Below are positions 35,270 through 44,657 of a DNA stretch of 64,000 nucleotides, piece by piece. Each line of letters begins with the position of its first letter. The stretch's first letter is position 1. The stretch covers positions 744,001 to 808,000 of the forward strand of contig NZ_RBXA01000001.1 in NCBI RefSeq assembly GCF_003634755.1, written 5' to 3'. The notes below the pieces were generated by a model, which did not search any database, was not told the DNA's origin, and was given only the letters and a program-made list of their open reading frames with translations. This DNA comes from Flavobacterium limicola. Lineage in GTDB: Bacteria > Bacteroidota > Bacteroidia > Flavobacteriales > Flavobacteriaceae. The translations under genes were made by a program, and so were the position numbers.

Positions 35270-36049
35270 TTATAAACTAAGTTTTTCGTACGATTTTTTT
35301 GCGGCTTCATAGCCAATGTTAAAAACCGCATTCATCTTTACTTTGCTAGTTTCAAAGGTGCTATAAAGACACAAATCCTTTGGTTCTATCACCCAGTCGC
35401 AAATATTAAATTTATGCATATTTGAATTTGCCGAAAGTATATCAAAAGCTCTCGTGGTCACCGCTTTGATAGAACGTAAATCTTTAGCTTCTATTTTCTG
35501 AATCGGACTCACATAAACTCCTATTACGGTATCACATTGTCCTTGTAAAATATCGGTAGGAAAATGGTTTAAAATCCCGCCATCACTGTATATACTTCCA
35601 TCTATTTCATACGGCGACAAAATTCCTGGGAAGGCAGAAGAGGCTAAAATAGCATCAACGATTTTTATTTTGGGACCAAATACTTTTAATTTGCCCCGAA
35701 CCATATCAGTTGCTGTAATTTGAATCGGAATTTTTAAATCGCTTAAAACAGCATCGCCAAAAATACTATGAAAATAAATGCGGAAAGATTCGGAATCAAT
35801 TAGTCCTGCTTTTTTAAAAGTGAGGTGTTTCCAATGAAAAAGATATATGGATTTGAAAAATTCTAAAATCTCTTCGGGTGTTTTTCCCCAAGCATACAAT
35901 GCGCCAACAATTGAACCGGCGCTTGTTCCCGCAATTTGACACGGTTTGATATCTAGTTCTTCCAGAAATTTGATGACGCCAGCATGTGCTAAACCCTTAG
36001 AGCCTCCTCCAGATAGCACTAATCCTATTGATTTTGTTTTTAAATCCAT
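35270..36049 (-). CDS. Patatin-like phospholipase
   Basis: A 259-residue patatin-fold hydrolase. The oxyanion motif is G-G-G-S-K-G-L near 15, the nucleophile serine is in G-T-S-A-G near 43, and the catalytic aspartate is in S-D-G-G near 152. No signal peptide or outer-membrane domain, so it is the short cytoplasmic RssA-type form. Divergent from the thioredoxin-like gene; 69 bp upstream of pyrH's start on the same strand. Confidence 0.9.
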   Translation of the reverse strand: MDLKTKSIGLVLSGGGSKGLAHAGVIKFLEELDIKPCQIAGTSAGSIVGALYAWGKTPEEILEFFKSIYLFHWKHLTFKKAGLIDSESFRIYFHSIFGDAVLSDLKIPIQITATDMVRGKLKVFGPKIKIVDAILASSAFPGILSPYEIDGSIYSDGGILNHFPTDILQGQCDTVIGVYVSPIQKIEAKDLRSIKAVTTRAFDILSANSNMHKFNICDWVIEPKDLCLYSTFETSKVKMNAVFNIGYEAAKKSYEKLSL

Positions 36050-36154
36050 CTTAACTATTTGTTATAAAATTACTCTTTTTGCGGAATTGAAAGTGATAGA
36101 TATCATATTAATGCTTCTTTTTTATGGTAACTTTGTGAAAACAAATTATTCATT

Positions 36155-36754
36155 ATGAAAATTCCAGTAGCCAAAGCATTGTTTAATAGCCATTCGTATT
36201 CTGAATACAGAAAACTTATTACAGATTTATTACTTGAAAAAAAATCAACCGGTGAAGAACAATCAGAAGATTTAACACATTATAGTGAACTAAACGAAAC
36301 CAGAATGCACCGTCTTGATAAAACGATTCAAATATCGGAAGACATTATTCAGAAATTAAAATCCTTGAAAAGTGAATATATTTGGTTAGTGATTTCTGAA
36401 GGTTGGTGTGGGGATGCCGCACAACTATTGCCAATTATCAATAAGATGGCACTAGAATCAGGTAAAATTGATTTGAGGATTGTGTTGCGCGATGAAAACG
36501 AAGAGTTGATGAAGTTGTTTTTGACCAATAAAAATAAAGCAATTCCAATATTGATAATAGTAGATAAAGAAACGGGAAGTGTCCTCGGAAAATGGGGTCC
36601 AAGGCCTAAAGGAGCGGCCGATTTGATCATTGATTATAAGAAAGAATTTGGAGTTATTGATGAGACAGCAAAAACCAACTTACAACTGTGGTATTTGCAT
36701 GACAAAGGATTAAGTACTCAAGAAGAAATAATTAATTTGATGCAAAATCTTTAA
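36155..36754 (+). CDS. Thioredoxin family protein (Thioredoxin_9-like)
   Basis: A 199-residue thioredoxin-fold protein without signal peptide. The active-site position reads E-G-W-C-G-D-A-A-Q, so only the first cysteine of C-x-x-C is present. That is typical of this subfamily and argues against disulfide oxidoreductase activity of the classic type. The cis-proline region is A-I-P-I-L-I near 128, and W-G-P-R-P-K-G follows. Function unknown. Confidence 0.82.
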   Translation: MKIPVAKALFNSHSYSEYRKLITDLLLEKKSTGEEQSEDLTHYSELNETRMHRLDKTIQISEDIIQKLKSLKSEYIWLVISEGWCGDAAQLLPIINKMALESGKIDLRIVLRDENEELMKLFLTNKNKAIPILIIVDKETGSVLGKWGPRPKGAADLIIDYKKEFGVIDETAKTNLQLWYLHDKGLSTQEEIINLMQNL

Positions 36755-36916
36755 TAGATTAAGTATATTTAGCTATAAGTTTCTCTATATCAAATAATTA
36801 ATTTTTTTTGTATTAAAAAAAATTGTAAATTAGTGACCTACAACCAAGTCTGCTATTTGATTTACTTTTTTTATTGGTGTTTAAATATATTGTTTCACAA
36901 TTTAAATAACATCGCT

Positions 36917-36994
36917 ATGAAAAAGCTATTTGAAAAGGTTTATGATTATTTGTCTAATTTACTTTTTGGAGGTAAGAACATACCTCATTATTAA
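36917..36994 (+). CDS. Possible small peptide (25 aa)
   Basis: ATG at 36917 opens M-K-K-L-F-E-K-V-Y-D-Y-L-S-N-L-L-F-G-G and stops at 36994. It is amphipathic, with charged and aromatic residues alternating, and is followed 60 bp later by a terminator. There is no clear ribosome-binding site, but Bacteroidetes often lack one. Too short to assign; could be chance. Confidence 0.25.
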   Translation: MKKLFEKVYDYLSNLLFGGKNIPHY

Positions 36995-37053
36995 ATTAAT
37001 TTGGCGTAGCCAAGTAGAAAAAAGAGTATGGATTAACAGTACTTTAATTTTAG

Positions 37054-37098
37054 AAAAAACACATAATAAATCCAATTTTGTATTTATCATGTGTTTTT
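37054..37098. terminator. Terminator hairpin
   Basis: AAAAAACACAT pairs with ATGTGTTTTT, with inner TAAAT/ATTTA pairing. Serves the possible small transcript on the plus strand and the truB operon end on the minus strand. Confidence 0.7.
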
Positions 37099-37134
37099 GC
37101 TTTTTATTCGAATGGAGGATTTAGGAAGTATTCT

Positions 37135-37677
37135 TTAAAAAGTGATTAAACAAAGTCCTAAACTGATGCTTCCAGTATCTTTTTGATTATTAATAGGAAT
37201 CGCGTAATGGCTTAGTTCAATAAATATAATCAGATCGTTAGGTGTTTGAATACCCAAACTTATTTTTTTATAATCTCCCATTAAATCCCCGCGACCTAGC
37301 GCCATTGCTTTTCCTAAACCTAGTTGTAATGCAATTCGAGTATCCTCACTAATTTTTGGACTTAATTTTAAATTTCCAAATATAGGAACGACAACTAGTT
37401 TGTCTGTCCATCTCCAGTCTACACCGGAATGAATTCCTAAACTAATCCATTTGTTATGATGAATTCCATATCCTATTTTGCTGCTCAATCCATCGGGTAA
37501 AAACCATAAATTGTTAGTGTTCCCATTTAGATCAGTTTCGCCTCGATCCGGATTTCCTTTAATAGGAATGGCTACATCAAATTGAATGTAGGTAAATTTT
37601 TTATTTTGGGAAAAAGCAGAAAAAGTAAAAAACAAGAAAATGACTAAAGTTCGAAAAAGTCTAAAAACACTAATCAT
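37135..37677 (-). CDS. Hypothetical exported protein
   Basis: A 180-residue protein with a signal peptide (1-24, ending F-S-A-F-S-Q). The mature part alternates strands and glycine-rich turns (G-I-H-S-G-V-D-W-R-W, I-A-L-Q-L-G-L-G) and ends in a hydrophobic strand I-S-L-G-L-C-L-I-T-F, suggesting a small outer-membrane barrel. No family recognised. The start overlaps the truB stop by 8 bp, so it is co-translated with truB. Confidence 0.7.
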   Translation of the reverse strand: MISVFRLFRTLVIFLFFTFSAFSQNKKFTYIQFDVAIPIKGNPDRGETDLNGNTNNLWFLPDGLSSKIGYGIHHNKWISLGIHSGVDWRWTDKLVVVPIFGNLKLSPKISEDTRIALQLGLGKAMALGRGDLMGDYKKISLGIQTPNDLIIFIELSHYAIPINNQKDTGSISLGLCLITF

Positions 37678-38371
37678 TTGATGCTAAACTATCTTCGAAA
37701 GCGATAACATCTATACCGTCTTTTACATCGTAATCTCCAATTTTTGTTCGGCGCAAAGCCGTTAAATGCGAACCGGAATTCATTGCTTTTCCAAAATCAA
37801 AAGCCAGTGAACGAATGTAAGTTCCTTTGCTGCAAACGACTCTGAAATCAACTTCAGGAAGTGCTATTCTGGTAATTTCAAATTCGTGAATGGTTGTTTT
37901 TCTAGTGGCAATTTCAATGATTTCTCCTGCTCTGGCATGTTCGTATAAGCGAACACCATCTTTTTTTATAGCCGAATAAATAGGTGGTTTTTGGTCTATT
38001 TCGCCTAGAAATTGTTTGACAGTTTCATGGATTAAAGCTTCGTCAATATGTTCCGTTGGGAAATTTTGGTCAATTTCCGTTTCTAAATCATACGAAGGCG
38101 TTGTGGCTCCAATGTGAAAAGTTCCGGTGTATTCTTTGGCTTGACCCTGAAGTTCAGTGATTCTTTTGGTGAATTTTCCAGTACAAACTAATAACAATCC
38201 AGTTGCCAAAGGGTCCAAAGTTCCGGCGTGACCAATCTTGAATTTTTTTGGCAGATTGAGTTTGGTGATTAATGCCCATTTCAATTTATTCACCGCCTGA
38301 AATGAAGTCCAATTCAAGGGTTTGTCAATGAGTAAAATTTGTCCATTTAAGTAATCTTCGGCTGTCTTCAA
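37670..38371 (-). CDS. truB: tRNA pseudouridine(55) synthase
   Basis: A 233-residue TruB making the universal T-loop pseudouridine. The catalytic aspartate D53 lies in G-H-A-G-T-L-D-P-L-A-T-G-L-L. K-P-x-x-W-T-S-F near 17 and K-G-T-Y-I-R-S-L-A near 190 are family motifs. The C-terminal PUA-like part is short, as usual in Bacteroidetes. Part of the ftsX-DUF3098-uppP-truB cluster. Confidence 0.96.
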   Translation of the reverse strand: MKTAEDYLNGQILLIDKPLNWTSFQAVNKLKWALITKLNLPKKFKIGHAGTLDPLATGLLLVCTGKFTKRITELQGQAKEYTGTFHIGATTPSYDLETEIDQNFPTEHIDEALIHETVKQFLGEIDQKPPIYSAIKKDGVRLYEHARAGEIIEIATRKTTIHEFEITRIALPEVDFRVVCSKGTYIRSLAFDFGKAMNSGSHLTALRRTKIGDYDVKDGIDVIAFEDSLASND

Positions 38372-38377
38372 AGAAAT

Positions 38378-39187
38378 TTATTTAAAGTATGAAAAGTAAA
38401 TCAATAAAAAAATTCCTACGATTATTCGGTACCAACCCCAAGGTTTAAAACCGTATTTTTTGATGATTTCAATGAAGAATTTAATTGCTATAATGGCAAC
38501 GATGAAAGCAACAACATTTCCTATCAAGAATAATTGTATGTTTTCGTTTGACTTTAAAATCAATTCGTAACCCTTCATTTGTGAAGACTCATAGGTTTTC
38601 AAGAATACAGAATAACAGGTAACGGCCATCATGGTGGGGACTGCCAAGAAGAAAGAGAATTCCGCTGCGGCATGACGCGTTAATCCTTGTTGCATTCCTC
38701 CAATGATTGAGGCAGCAGAACGACTTGTTCCCGGCATCATCGCTAAACATTGCCAAAAACCAATAATCACGGCTTTCTTTACCGTAATATCTTCTTCTTT
38801 GATAACAGTTGGACTTTGAAAACGACTGTCGATAAAAAGCAAAATTACGCCACCTAAAATTAATACAATCGCAATGGGAATTGGATCCCCAAGAACTGCT
38901 TCAATTTTATCATCGAATAATTTTCCTAAAACCAATGCTGGAATTACGGCACAAATCAGTTTAATGTAAAAGTTGAATTTGGAGAAATCGAAAAATTTCT
39001 TCCAATATAAAGCGACAACCGCCAAAATGGCTCCAAATTGGATGGAAACCTGAAAAAGTTTCACGAAATCATCCTCTTGAATTCCGAAATAAGAACTTAG
39101 AAAAACCATGTGAGCAGTCGAGGAAACAGGAAGATATTCTGTTAATCCTTCTATAACAGCAATCAAAAATGCTTGTAATGTATTCAT
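38378..39187 (-). CDS. uppP: Undecaprenyl-diphosphate phosphatase
   Basis: A 269-residue, roughly eight-helix membrane phosphatase recycling the peptidoglycan lipid carrier. Catalytic motif 1 is E-G-L-T-E-Y-L-P-V-S-S-T-A-H near 14-27, and motif 2 is P-G-T-S-R-S-A-A-S near 155. Six bases from truB and directly adjacent to the DUF3098 gene. Confidence 0.96.
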   Translation of the reverse strand: MNTLQAFLIAVIEGLTEYLPVSSTAHMVFLSSYFGIQEDDFVKLFQVSIQFGAILAVVALYWKKFFDFSKFNFYIKLICAVIPALVLGKLFDDKIEAVLGDPIPIAIVLILGGVILLFIDSRFQSPTVIKEEDITVKKAVIIGFWQCLAMMPGTSRSAASIIGGMQQGLTRHAAAEFSFFLAVPTMMAVTCYSVFLKTYESSQMKGYELILKSNENIQLFLIGNVVAFIVAIIAIKFFIEIIKKYGFKPWGWYRIIVGIFLLIYFSYFK

Positions 39188-39430
39188 TTATGCGTTTTTG
39201 GGATTCTTAAGAATGGCATAAATGGTAATTCCAAAACCGATTAAAACAGTTGTTGGCGCCAATCTAATTCTTCTGAAATTGAAAATGTCTTCGCTAAATA
39301 CATTTGGATCGTCACTTCCGCCGCCTGACATTAGAATAAATCCCAAGGCAATAACTCCAATCCCAATTAATAAGATTTTGTAATTTATTTTATCAAAAAG
39401 AAATTCTGGTTTCTGTTCGTTGTTTTTCAT
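39188..39430 (-). CDS. DUF3098 membrane protein
   Basis: An 80-residue protein with two membrane helices (about 18-35 and 58-74) separated by a loop with S-G-G-G-S-D-D-P-N and the R-R-I-R-L-A-P-T-T motif. It matches the Bacteroidetes DUF3098 family, always found beside ftsX and uppP. Function unknown; the context suggests a role in cell-envelope assembly or division. Confidence 0.85.
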   Translation of the reverse strand: MKNNEQKPEFLFDKINYKILLIGIGVIALGFILMSGGGSDDPNVFSEDIFNFRRIRLAPTTVLIGFGITIYAILKNPKNA

Positions 39431-39501
39431 TTATGCTGAATTTAGTTCAGCATCTAAAAATGCCGAATGATAATGAGTTTATATTAATCAACTAATAAAT
39501 A

Positions 39502-40377
39502 TTAGTATAAATCGTCTGTTCTCAAGTTCAAGAAACGTTGTGTAGCAAAGTACGTGCTTAACCAAGTAATTAAAACGCCAATTCCTAAAACGGCCAATAA
39601 TACCAAGCCAATCATAGCTTTATCTTCTAAAATACCAAGATTTGGAAAACTGGTTTCAACATAAATTAAAACACCAATTAATGCTAAAACTGCCAAAACT
39701 GCTCCAATCATTCCCAGTTTTATGCTTCGCATCACAAATGGTTTTCTGATAAAGGCTTTTGTAGCGCCTACCATTTGCATGGTTTTGATGATAAATCGGT
39801 TCGAATGTATCGATAAACGCAACGAGCTATTAATCAGTAATACGGCAATAACAGCAAGGAATCCGCTGATTATTAAAATCCACATACTTACTTTTTTGAT
39901 GTTGTCGTTTACTAAATTCACTAATTGTTTGTCATAAACAATGTCTGAAATCATTGTGTTTTTGCGCAAGCCACTTTCAATTTTTGCAATACTGTCCTTA
40001 ACAACGTAATCTCCTTTTAAGTGAATGTCGTAGGAGTTTTGCAAAGGGTTTTCACCAAGAAATTCCATAAAATCCTCGCCAATAATATCGGTATGTTCTT
40101 TAGCAGCAGCTTCTTTGGTGACGTAAGTATATGATTTTACGAATGGACTAGTTTTTATTTGGGTTCCAAAAGCTTTCACAATGCTGTCATTGGCTTCATT
40201 CTTGAAAAAAACCGTCATGGCAATATTTTCTTTGAAATCGTTGGCTAATTTTTTAGAATTTATAATAAAAAGTCCCAATATTCCCAATAGAAACAAAACT
40301 AAGAATACACTTAGCACTACTGAAAAATAAGAGGAAATTAACCGGCGTTTTTGAAAATTATCAAAGGAAGAACTCAT
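39502..40377 (-). CDS. ftsX: Cell division protein FtsX
   Basis: A 291-residue FtsX-type permease: an N-terminal helix (about 18-38), an extracytoplasmic domain (about 40-165), and three C-terminal helices (near 170-190, 215-240 and 255-280). In other bacteria FtsX with the ATPase FtsE controls peptidoglycan hydrolases at the septum. ftsE is not adjacent here, which is common in Bacteroidetes. First gene of the DUF3098-uppP-truB cluster. Confidence 0.9.
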   Translation of the reverse strand: MSSSFDNFQKRRLISSYFSVVLSVFLVLFLLGILGLFIINSKKLANDFKENIAMTVFFKNEANDSIVKAFGTQIKTSPFVKSYTYVTKEAAAKEHTDIIGEDFMEFLGENPLQNSYDIHLKGDYVVKDSIAKIESGLRKNTMISDIVYDKQLVNLVNDNIKKVSMWILIISGFLAVIAVLLINSSLRLSIHSNRFIIKTMQMVGATKAFIRKPFVMRSIKLGMIGAVLAVLALIGVLIYVETSFPNLGILEDKAMIGLVLLAVLGIGVLITWLSTYFATQRFLNLRTDDLY

Positions 40378-40467
40378 AGTTTATTGAAATTATTGGGTAA
40401 AAATAATAAAGAATTTCTTTATTTAAAGTTAATAACGTTCAAAGTTTCAACTTTCGTACAATAAACG

Positions 40468-40475
40468 TAAATTTG
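40468..40475 (+). promoter_or_regulatory. -7 promoter element of leuS
   Basis: TAAATTTG matches TAnnTTTG, 72 bp before the leuS ATG. It overlaps the TTG that opens the longer reading frame, which argues against that upstream start. The leader contains TTGCAACTTT twice in tandem (about 40523-40540). Confidence 0.5.
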
Positions 40476-40547
40476 GCACCTAAAAATAGTCATCGTGAGA
40501 AAGCTTTCGCAGCTTTGTCCCTTTGCAACTTTGCAACTTTTATAGAA

Positions 40548-43500
40548 ATGAAATACAATCCGAACGAAATAGAGGCCAAATGGCAGAAATATTGGTTAGA
40601 AAACCAAACGTTTAAAGCCGAAAACAATTCAGAAAAACCTAAATATTACGTGCTTGACATGTTTCCTTATCCATCTGGAGCGGGATTACACGTAGGGCAT
40701 CCACTGGGATATATCGCCTCTGATGTGTATTCCAGATACAAAAGACACCAAGGTTTTAATGTTTTGCACCCCATGGGCTACGACAGTTTTGGGTTGCCTG
40801 CGGAACAATATGCGATACAAACGGGACAACGTCCGGAAGATACGACTTCAGTAAATATTGACGGTGGAACGGATAAAGAAGGAAATAAAATTGCGGGATA
40901 CAGAAAGCAATTGGACAAAATTGGATTTTCGTTCGATTGGAGCAGAGAAGTACGTACTTCAAATCCAGATTATTACAAGCATACACAATGGATTTTTATC
41001 CAATTATTCAATTCTTGGTACAATAAAAACAGTGATAAAGCCGAAGATATTTCGACTTTAGTTTCCATTTTTTCAACAGAAGGAAATGCGAATGTCAATG
41101 CGGTTTGCGATGAAAATATTGAGGTATTTTTAGCAAATGAATGGAACGCTTTTGCAAAAGAACAGCAGGAGAGAATTTTGTTGCAATACAGATTGACTTA
41201 TTTAGCCGAGACTGAGGTGAACTGGTGTCCGGGATTAGGAACGGTTTTGGCGAATGACGAAATTGTTAATGGCGTTTCAGAACGTGGCGGTTTTACCGTT
41301 GTTCGAAAGAAAATGACACAATGGAGCATGCGAATTTCGGCTTATGCAGAACGTTTGTTACAAGGTTTAAATGATATCGATTGGAGTGAAAGCATCAAAG
41401 AAAGTCAAAGAAACTGGATTGGAAAATCCGTTGGAGCAACTGTAGAATTCAATGTTCAGAATTCAGAAGCTAAAATTGCGGTTTTCACGACAAGACCTGA
41501 TACTATTTTTGGAGTTACGTTCATGACATTGGCTCCGGAACACGAATTAGTTTCTCAAATTACAACTGCAGAACAAAAAGCGGAAGTGGATGCCTATATA
41601 GAAAAAACCTCAAAACGTTCCGAAAGAGAACGTATGGCTGATGTGAAAACTATTTCTGGAGTATTTACAGGAGCGTATGCGGAACATCCGTTTACGAAAG
41701 AGCCTATTCCGGTTTGGATAGGCGATTATGTTTTGGCTGGTTACGGAACAGGCGCGGTTATGGCGGTTCCTTGTGGTGACGAAAGAGATTATGCTTTTGC
41801 GAATTTCTTCAAAGGTCAAAACGGAATGCAGGAAATCAAGAATATTTTTGATAAAGACATATCGGAAGCTGCTTTTGGAGCCAAAGAAGGTTTTCAATTA
41901 GTAGATTCTGATTTTCTAAATGGATTAGATTATAAGAAAGGAACTCAAAAAGTAATTGAAGAATTAGAAAAATTAAACCAAGGAAAAGGAAAAACGAATT
42001 ACCGTTTGCGTGATGCTGTTTTCTCTCGCCAGCGTTATTGGGGAGAACCGTTTCCCGTATATTATGTAAATGGCTTGCCGCAAATGATTGATGCGCAACA
42101 TTTGCCAATTATCTTGCCGGAAGTTGAGAAATATTTGCCAACCGAAGAAGGTTTACCACCTTTAGGAAATGCTACGGTTTGGGCTTGGAATACCGAAACG
42201 AATGAAGTAGTTAATACTGATTTAGTCGACAATAAAACGATATTTCCTTTAGAATTGAACACGATGCCAGGTTGGGCGGGAAGTTCTTGGTATTGGATGC
42301 GTTATATGGATGCGCACAATGAGAATGAATTTGCAAGCAAAGATGCTTTGGCATATTGGGAAAGTGTGGATTTATACATTGGCGGAAGCGAACACGCAAC
42401 CGGACATTTATTGTATTCCCGTTTTTGGAACAAATTCTTAAAAGACAAAGGTTTTGCGCCAACGGAAGAACCATTCAAAAAACTGATCAATCAGGGAATG
42501 ATTTTGGGAATGAGTGCGTTTGTTTATGGTGTTTGGGTGGAAATTATCCATTCTTATTCTGCAAAAGATACTTTTAATGATGAGATTGATCTTATTGATG
42601 TTGAATGCCCACGTCCTTTCTTTGTAGGTATTTCGAAAAATATTTTCGAATCAAGTCAGTTTAAAGCTGATGAATATGGTATTATAGATAACGCTGTTTT
42701 AAGTGATTTAATTAGGAATAAGTTTTCTGAACTGAAGTTTAGAGATTTGGAGGTAAATGCAGATGAGGAATTCTACGACTATAGATGTTCTTTAGTAAAA
42801 CTACACACAGATGTTAATTTAATAAATTCTTCTGATGAATTAGATGTCGAAAAGTTTAAAGTTTGGAGAGAAGATTATGCAGATGCTGAATTTATTTACG
42901 AAGAAAACGGAAAATACATAGTAGGTCGCGAAATCGAAAAAATGTCGAAATCCAAATACAATGTAGTTACTCCTGATGATATTTGTAATGAATACGGTGC
43001 TGATACGTTGCGTTTATATGAAATGTTTTTAGGACCATTGGAACAAGCGAAACCTTGGAATACAGCTGGAATTTCTGGAGTTTTTGGATTCTTGAAAAAA
43101 CTGTGTCGTTTGTATTTTGATGATAATGGTTTGATTGTGACCAACGACGAACCAACAAAAGACAACTTAAAATCATTGCACAAAACCATCAAGAAAGTGG
43201 CGGAAGATATTGAAGGCTTCTCTTTCAATACGTCAGTTTCTCAGTTTATGATTTGTGTGAATGAATTGTCCGCTCAAAACTGTCATTCTCGCGCAATTTT
43301 GGAACCATTAGCAATTGTGATTTCGCCTTATGCACCTCACATCGCGGAAGAATTATGGTCGTTATTAGGAAATACGGGTTCGATTGCAACCGTTGATTTC
43401 CCTGTTTTTGAAGCTAAATATTTAGTAGAGAGCGAAAAGGAATATCCAGTTTCTTTCAACGGAAAAATGCGTTTCACGATGGTTTTACCTTTGGATTTAA

Positions 43501-43619
43501 CCAAGGAACAAATCGAAGAAATTGTTATGAAAGACGAAAGAACCATAAAACAATTAGAAGGCAGAACGCCAAATAAGGTGATTATTGTTCCGGGGAAAAT
43601 CATCAATTTGGTGGGGTAA
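40548..43619 (+). CDS. leuS: Leucyl-tRNA synthetase, with unusual insertion
   Basis: A 1023-residue class I synthetase. The HIGH motif appears as H-V-G-H near 51, the editing CP1 domain follows (T-T-R-P-D-T-I-F-G near 318), and the K-M-S-K-S loop lies near 798. The Bacteroidetes-type insertion near 165-200 is present. Odd: residues about 660-752 (G-V-W-V-E-I-I-H...Y-R-C-S-L-V-K) replace a short segment normally found between N-Q-G-M-I-L-G and the H-x-D-V...N-S-S-D-E-L-D stretch, making the protein ~70-100 residues longer than usual. The frame stays open. Start chosen at ATG 40548; an upstream TTG at 40473 is unlikely. Confidence 0.95.
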   Translation: MKYNPNEIEAKWQKYWLENQTFKAENNSEKPKYYVLDMFPYPSGAGLHVGHPLGYIASDVYSRYKRHQGFNVLHPMGYDSFGLPAEQYAIQTGQRPEDTTSVNIDGGTDKEGNKIAGYRKQLDKIGFSFDWSREVRTSNPDYYKHTQWIFIQLFNSWYNKNSDKAEDISTLVSIFSTEGNANVNAVCDENIEVFLANEWNAFAKEQQERILLQYRLTYLAETEVNWCPGLGTVLANDEIVNGVSERGGFTVVRKKMTQWSMRISAYAERLLQGLNDIDWSESIKESQRNWIGKSVGATVEFNVQNSEAKIAVFTTRPDTIFGVTFMTLAPEHELVSQITTAEQKAEVDAYIEKTSKRSERERMADVKTISGVFTGAYAEHPFTKEPIPVWIGDYVLAGYGTGAVMAVPCGDERDYAFANFFKGQNGMQEIKNIFDKDISEAAFGAKEGFQLVDSDFLNGLDYKKGTQKVIEELEKLNQGKGKTNYRLRDAVFSRQRYWGEPFPVYYVNGLPQMIDAQHLPIILPEVEKYLPTEEGLPPLGNATVWAWNTETNEVVNTDLVDNKTIFPLELNTMPGWAGSSWYWMRYMDAHNENEFASKDALAYWESVDLYIGGSEHATGHLLYSRFWNKFLKDKGFAPTEEPFKKLINQGMILGMSAFVYGVWVEIIHSYSAKDTFNDEIDLIDVECPRPFFVGISKNIFESSQFKADEYGIIDNAVLSDLIRNKFSELKFRDLEVNADEEFYDYRCSLVKLHTDVNLINSSDELDVEKFKVWREDYADAEFIYEENGKYIVGREIEKMSKSKYNVVTPDDICNEYGADTLRLYEMFLGPLEQAKPWNTAGISGVFGFLKKLCRLYFDDNGLIVTNDEPTKDNLKSLHKTIKKVAEDIEGFSFNTSVSQFMICVNELSAQNCHSRAILEPLAIVISPYAPHIAEELWSLLGNTGSIATVDFPVFEAKYLVESEKEYPVSFNGKMRFTMVLPLDLTKEQIEEIVMKDERTIKQLEGRTPNKVIIVPGKIINLVG

Positions 43620-43641
43620 TTTCTAGGATTTTATTATTTTT

Positions 43642-43686
43642 AAATTCCAAATTCCAATTTTACTATTGGGATTTGGAATTTTTTTT
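43642..43686 (+). terminator. leuS terminator
   Basis: AAATTCCAAATTCCAAT pairs with ATTGGGATTTGGAATTT (one G-T type mismatch) and is followed by a T run, 22 bp after the leuS stop. Confidence 0.85.
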
Positions 43687-43808
43687 GCCCTATTTTATAA
43701 GCATTAAGGAGTTTAAATTTATTTTTTTTTGAAAACTTTTGTAACATTTTAATAGTTGCCGTATCCAAAGGACGGATCCGATTAATTAACAATTTAAAAC
43801 TATTAAAA

Positions 43809-44657
43809 ATGAAAAAGTATATTCTAATTATTGTTGCAATTGTGTTTTCTGTTATGTGTTCTAATGCATTTGGACAAAAAAAATCATATCCGTTTGAAGT
43901 CGTAAAATCAGGAAAAGGAGAACGATCCATTGTATTTATTCCTGGATTTGCAAGCTCAGGTGATGTTTGGAATGAAACAAAAGCGAATTTTGAAAAAGAG
44001 TTTACCTGTTATACTTTTACGATGGCTGGTTTTGCCGGAGTTCAACCACAACCAAATCCTTCATTTATAAATTGGGAAAAAGAAATTGTGAACTATATTC
44101 AAGAGAATAAAATCGAAAAATCAATTATCGTTGGTCATAGTATGGGCGGAGGACTTGCATTAGCTATCGCTTCTGATTATCCAGACTTAATTGCTAAAAT
44201 TGTAGTTGTTGATGCGCTTCCTTGTTTGTCGGCTTTAAGAGACCCTTCTTTTAAGTCACAGGAAAACAATGATTGTACTTCAATGAATAATCAAATATCG
44301 GCTATGTCAGAAGACGAATTTTATCAAATGCAAAAAAGAAATATGGCGATGCTTGTGGCTGATGCCTCAAAGCAAGACAAAGCAATTAGCTGGAGCATGA
44401 AATCAGACAGAAAAACGTTTAGCGAAATGTATTGTGATTTTTCCAATACTGATTTGAGAGATAAAATAGTGGCAATAAAATGTCCTTCGTTAATATTATT
44501 AGAATATGGTTTTGCTAATTATAAAACGCCTATCGAAGCACAGTTTGTAAATTTAAAAACGGCCAGTTTTCAGTATGCTACTAAAGGTTTACATTTTATA
44601 ATGTATGATGACAAAGAATGGTATCTGGCACAGCTTACCAATTTTATAAAATCGTAA
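43809..44657 (+). CDS. Exported alpha/beta hydrolase
   Basis: A 282-residue alpha/beta-hydrolase with a signal peptide (1-22, S-N-A-F-G-Q). The nucleophile S111 is in G-H-S-M-G-G, the oxyanion region is F-I-P-G-F-A-S-S-G near 43-51, and the catalytic His lies in K-G-L-H-F-I near the C terminus. Likely an esterase or lipase-type enzyme in the periplasm; substrate unknown. Its stop overlaps the start of the sigma-factor gene by one base, tying it to that operon. Confidence 0.82.
   Translation: MKKYILIIVAIVFSVMCSNAFGQKKSYPFEVVKSGKGERSIVFIPGFASSGDVWNETKANFEKEFTCYTFTMAGFAGVQPQPNPSFINWEKEIVNYIQENKIEKSIIVGHSMGGGLALAIASDYPDLIAKIVVVDALPCLSALRDPSFKSQENNDCTSMNNQISAMSEDEFYQMQKRNMAMLVADASKQDKAISWSMKSDRKTFSEMYCDFSNTDLRDKIVAIKCPSLILLEYGFANYKTPIEAQFVNLKTASFQYATKGLHFIMYDDKEWYLAQLTNFIKS

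Larger units (their letters stand above)
36755..37134. other. Intergenic region with a possible 25-residue ORF
   Basis: A 380-bp AT-rich gap. The only features are a short ORF at 36917-36994 and a terminator hairpin at 37054-37098. The presence of both suggests a small independent transcript (small peptide or sRNA) rather than empty spacer. Confidence 0.4.

Noticed and set aside
40473..40547. TTG start extending leuS by 25 residues
   Set aside because: The TTG overlaps the likely -7 promoter element, and the extension is unlike LeuRS N termini.
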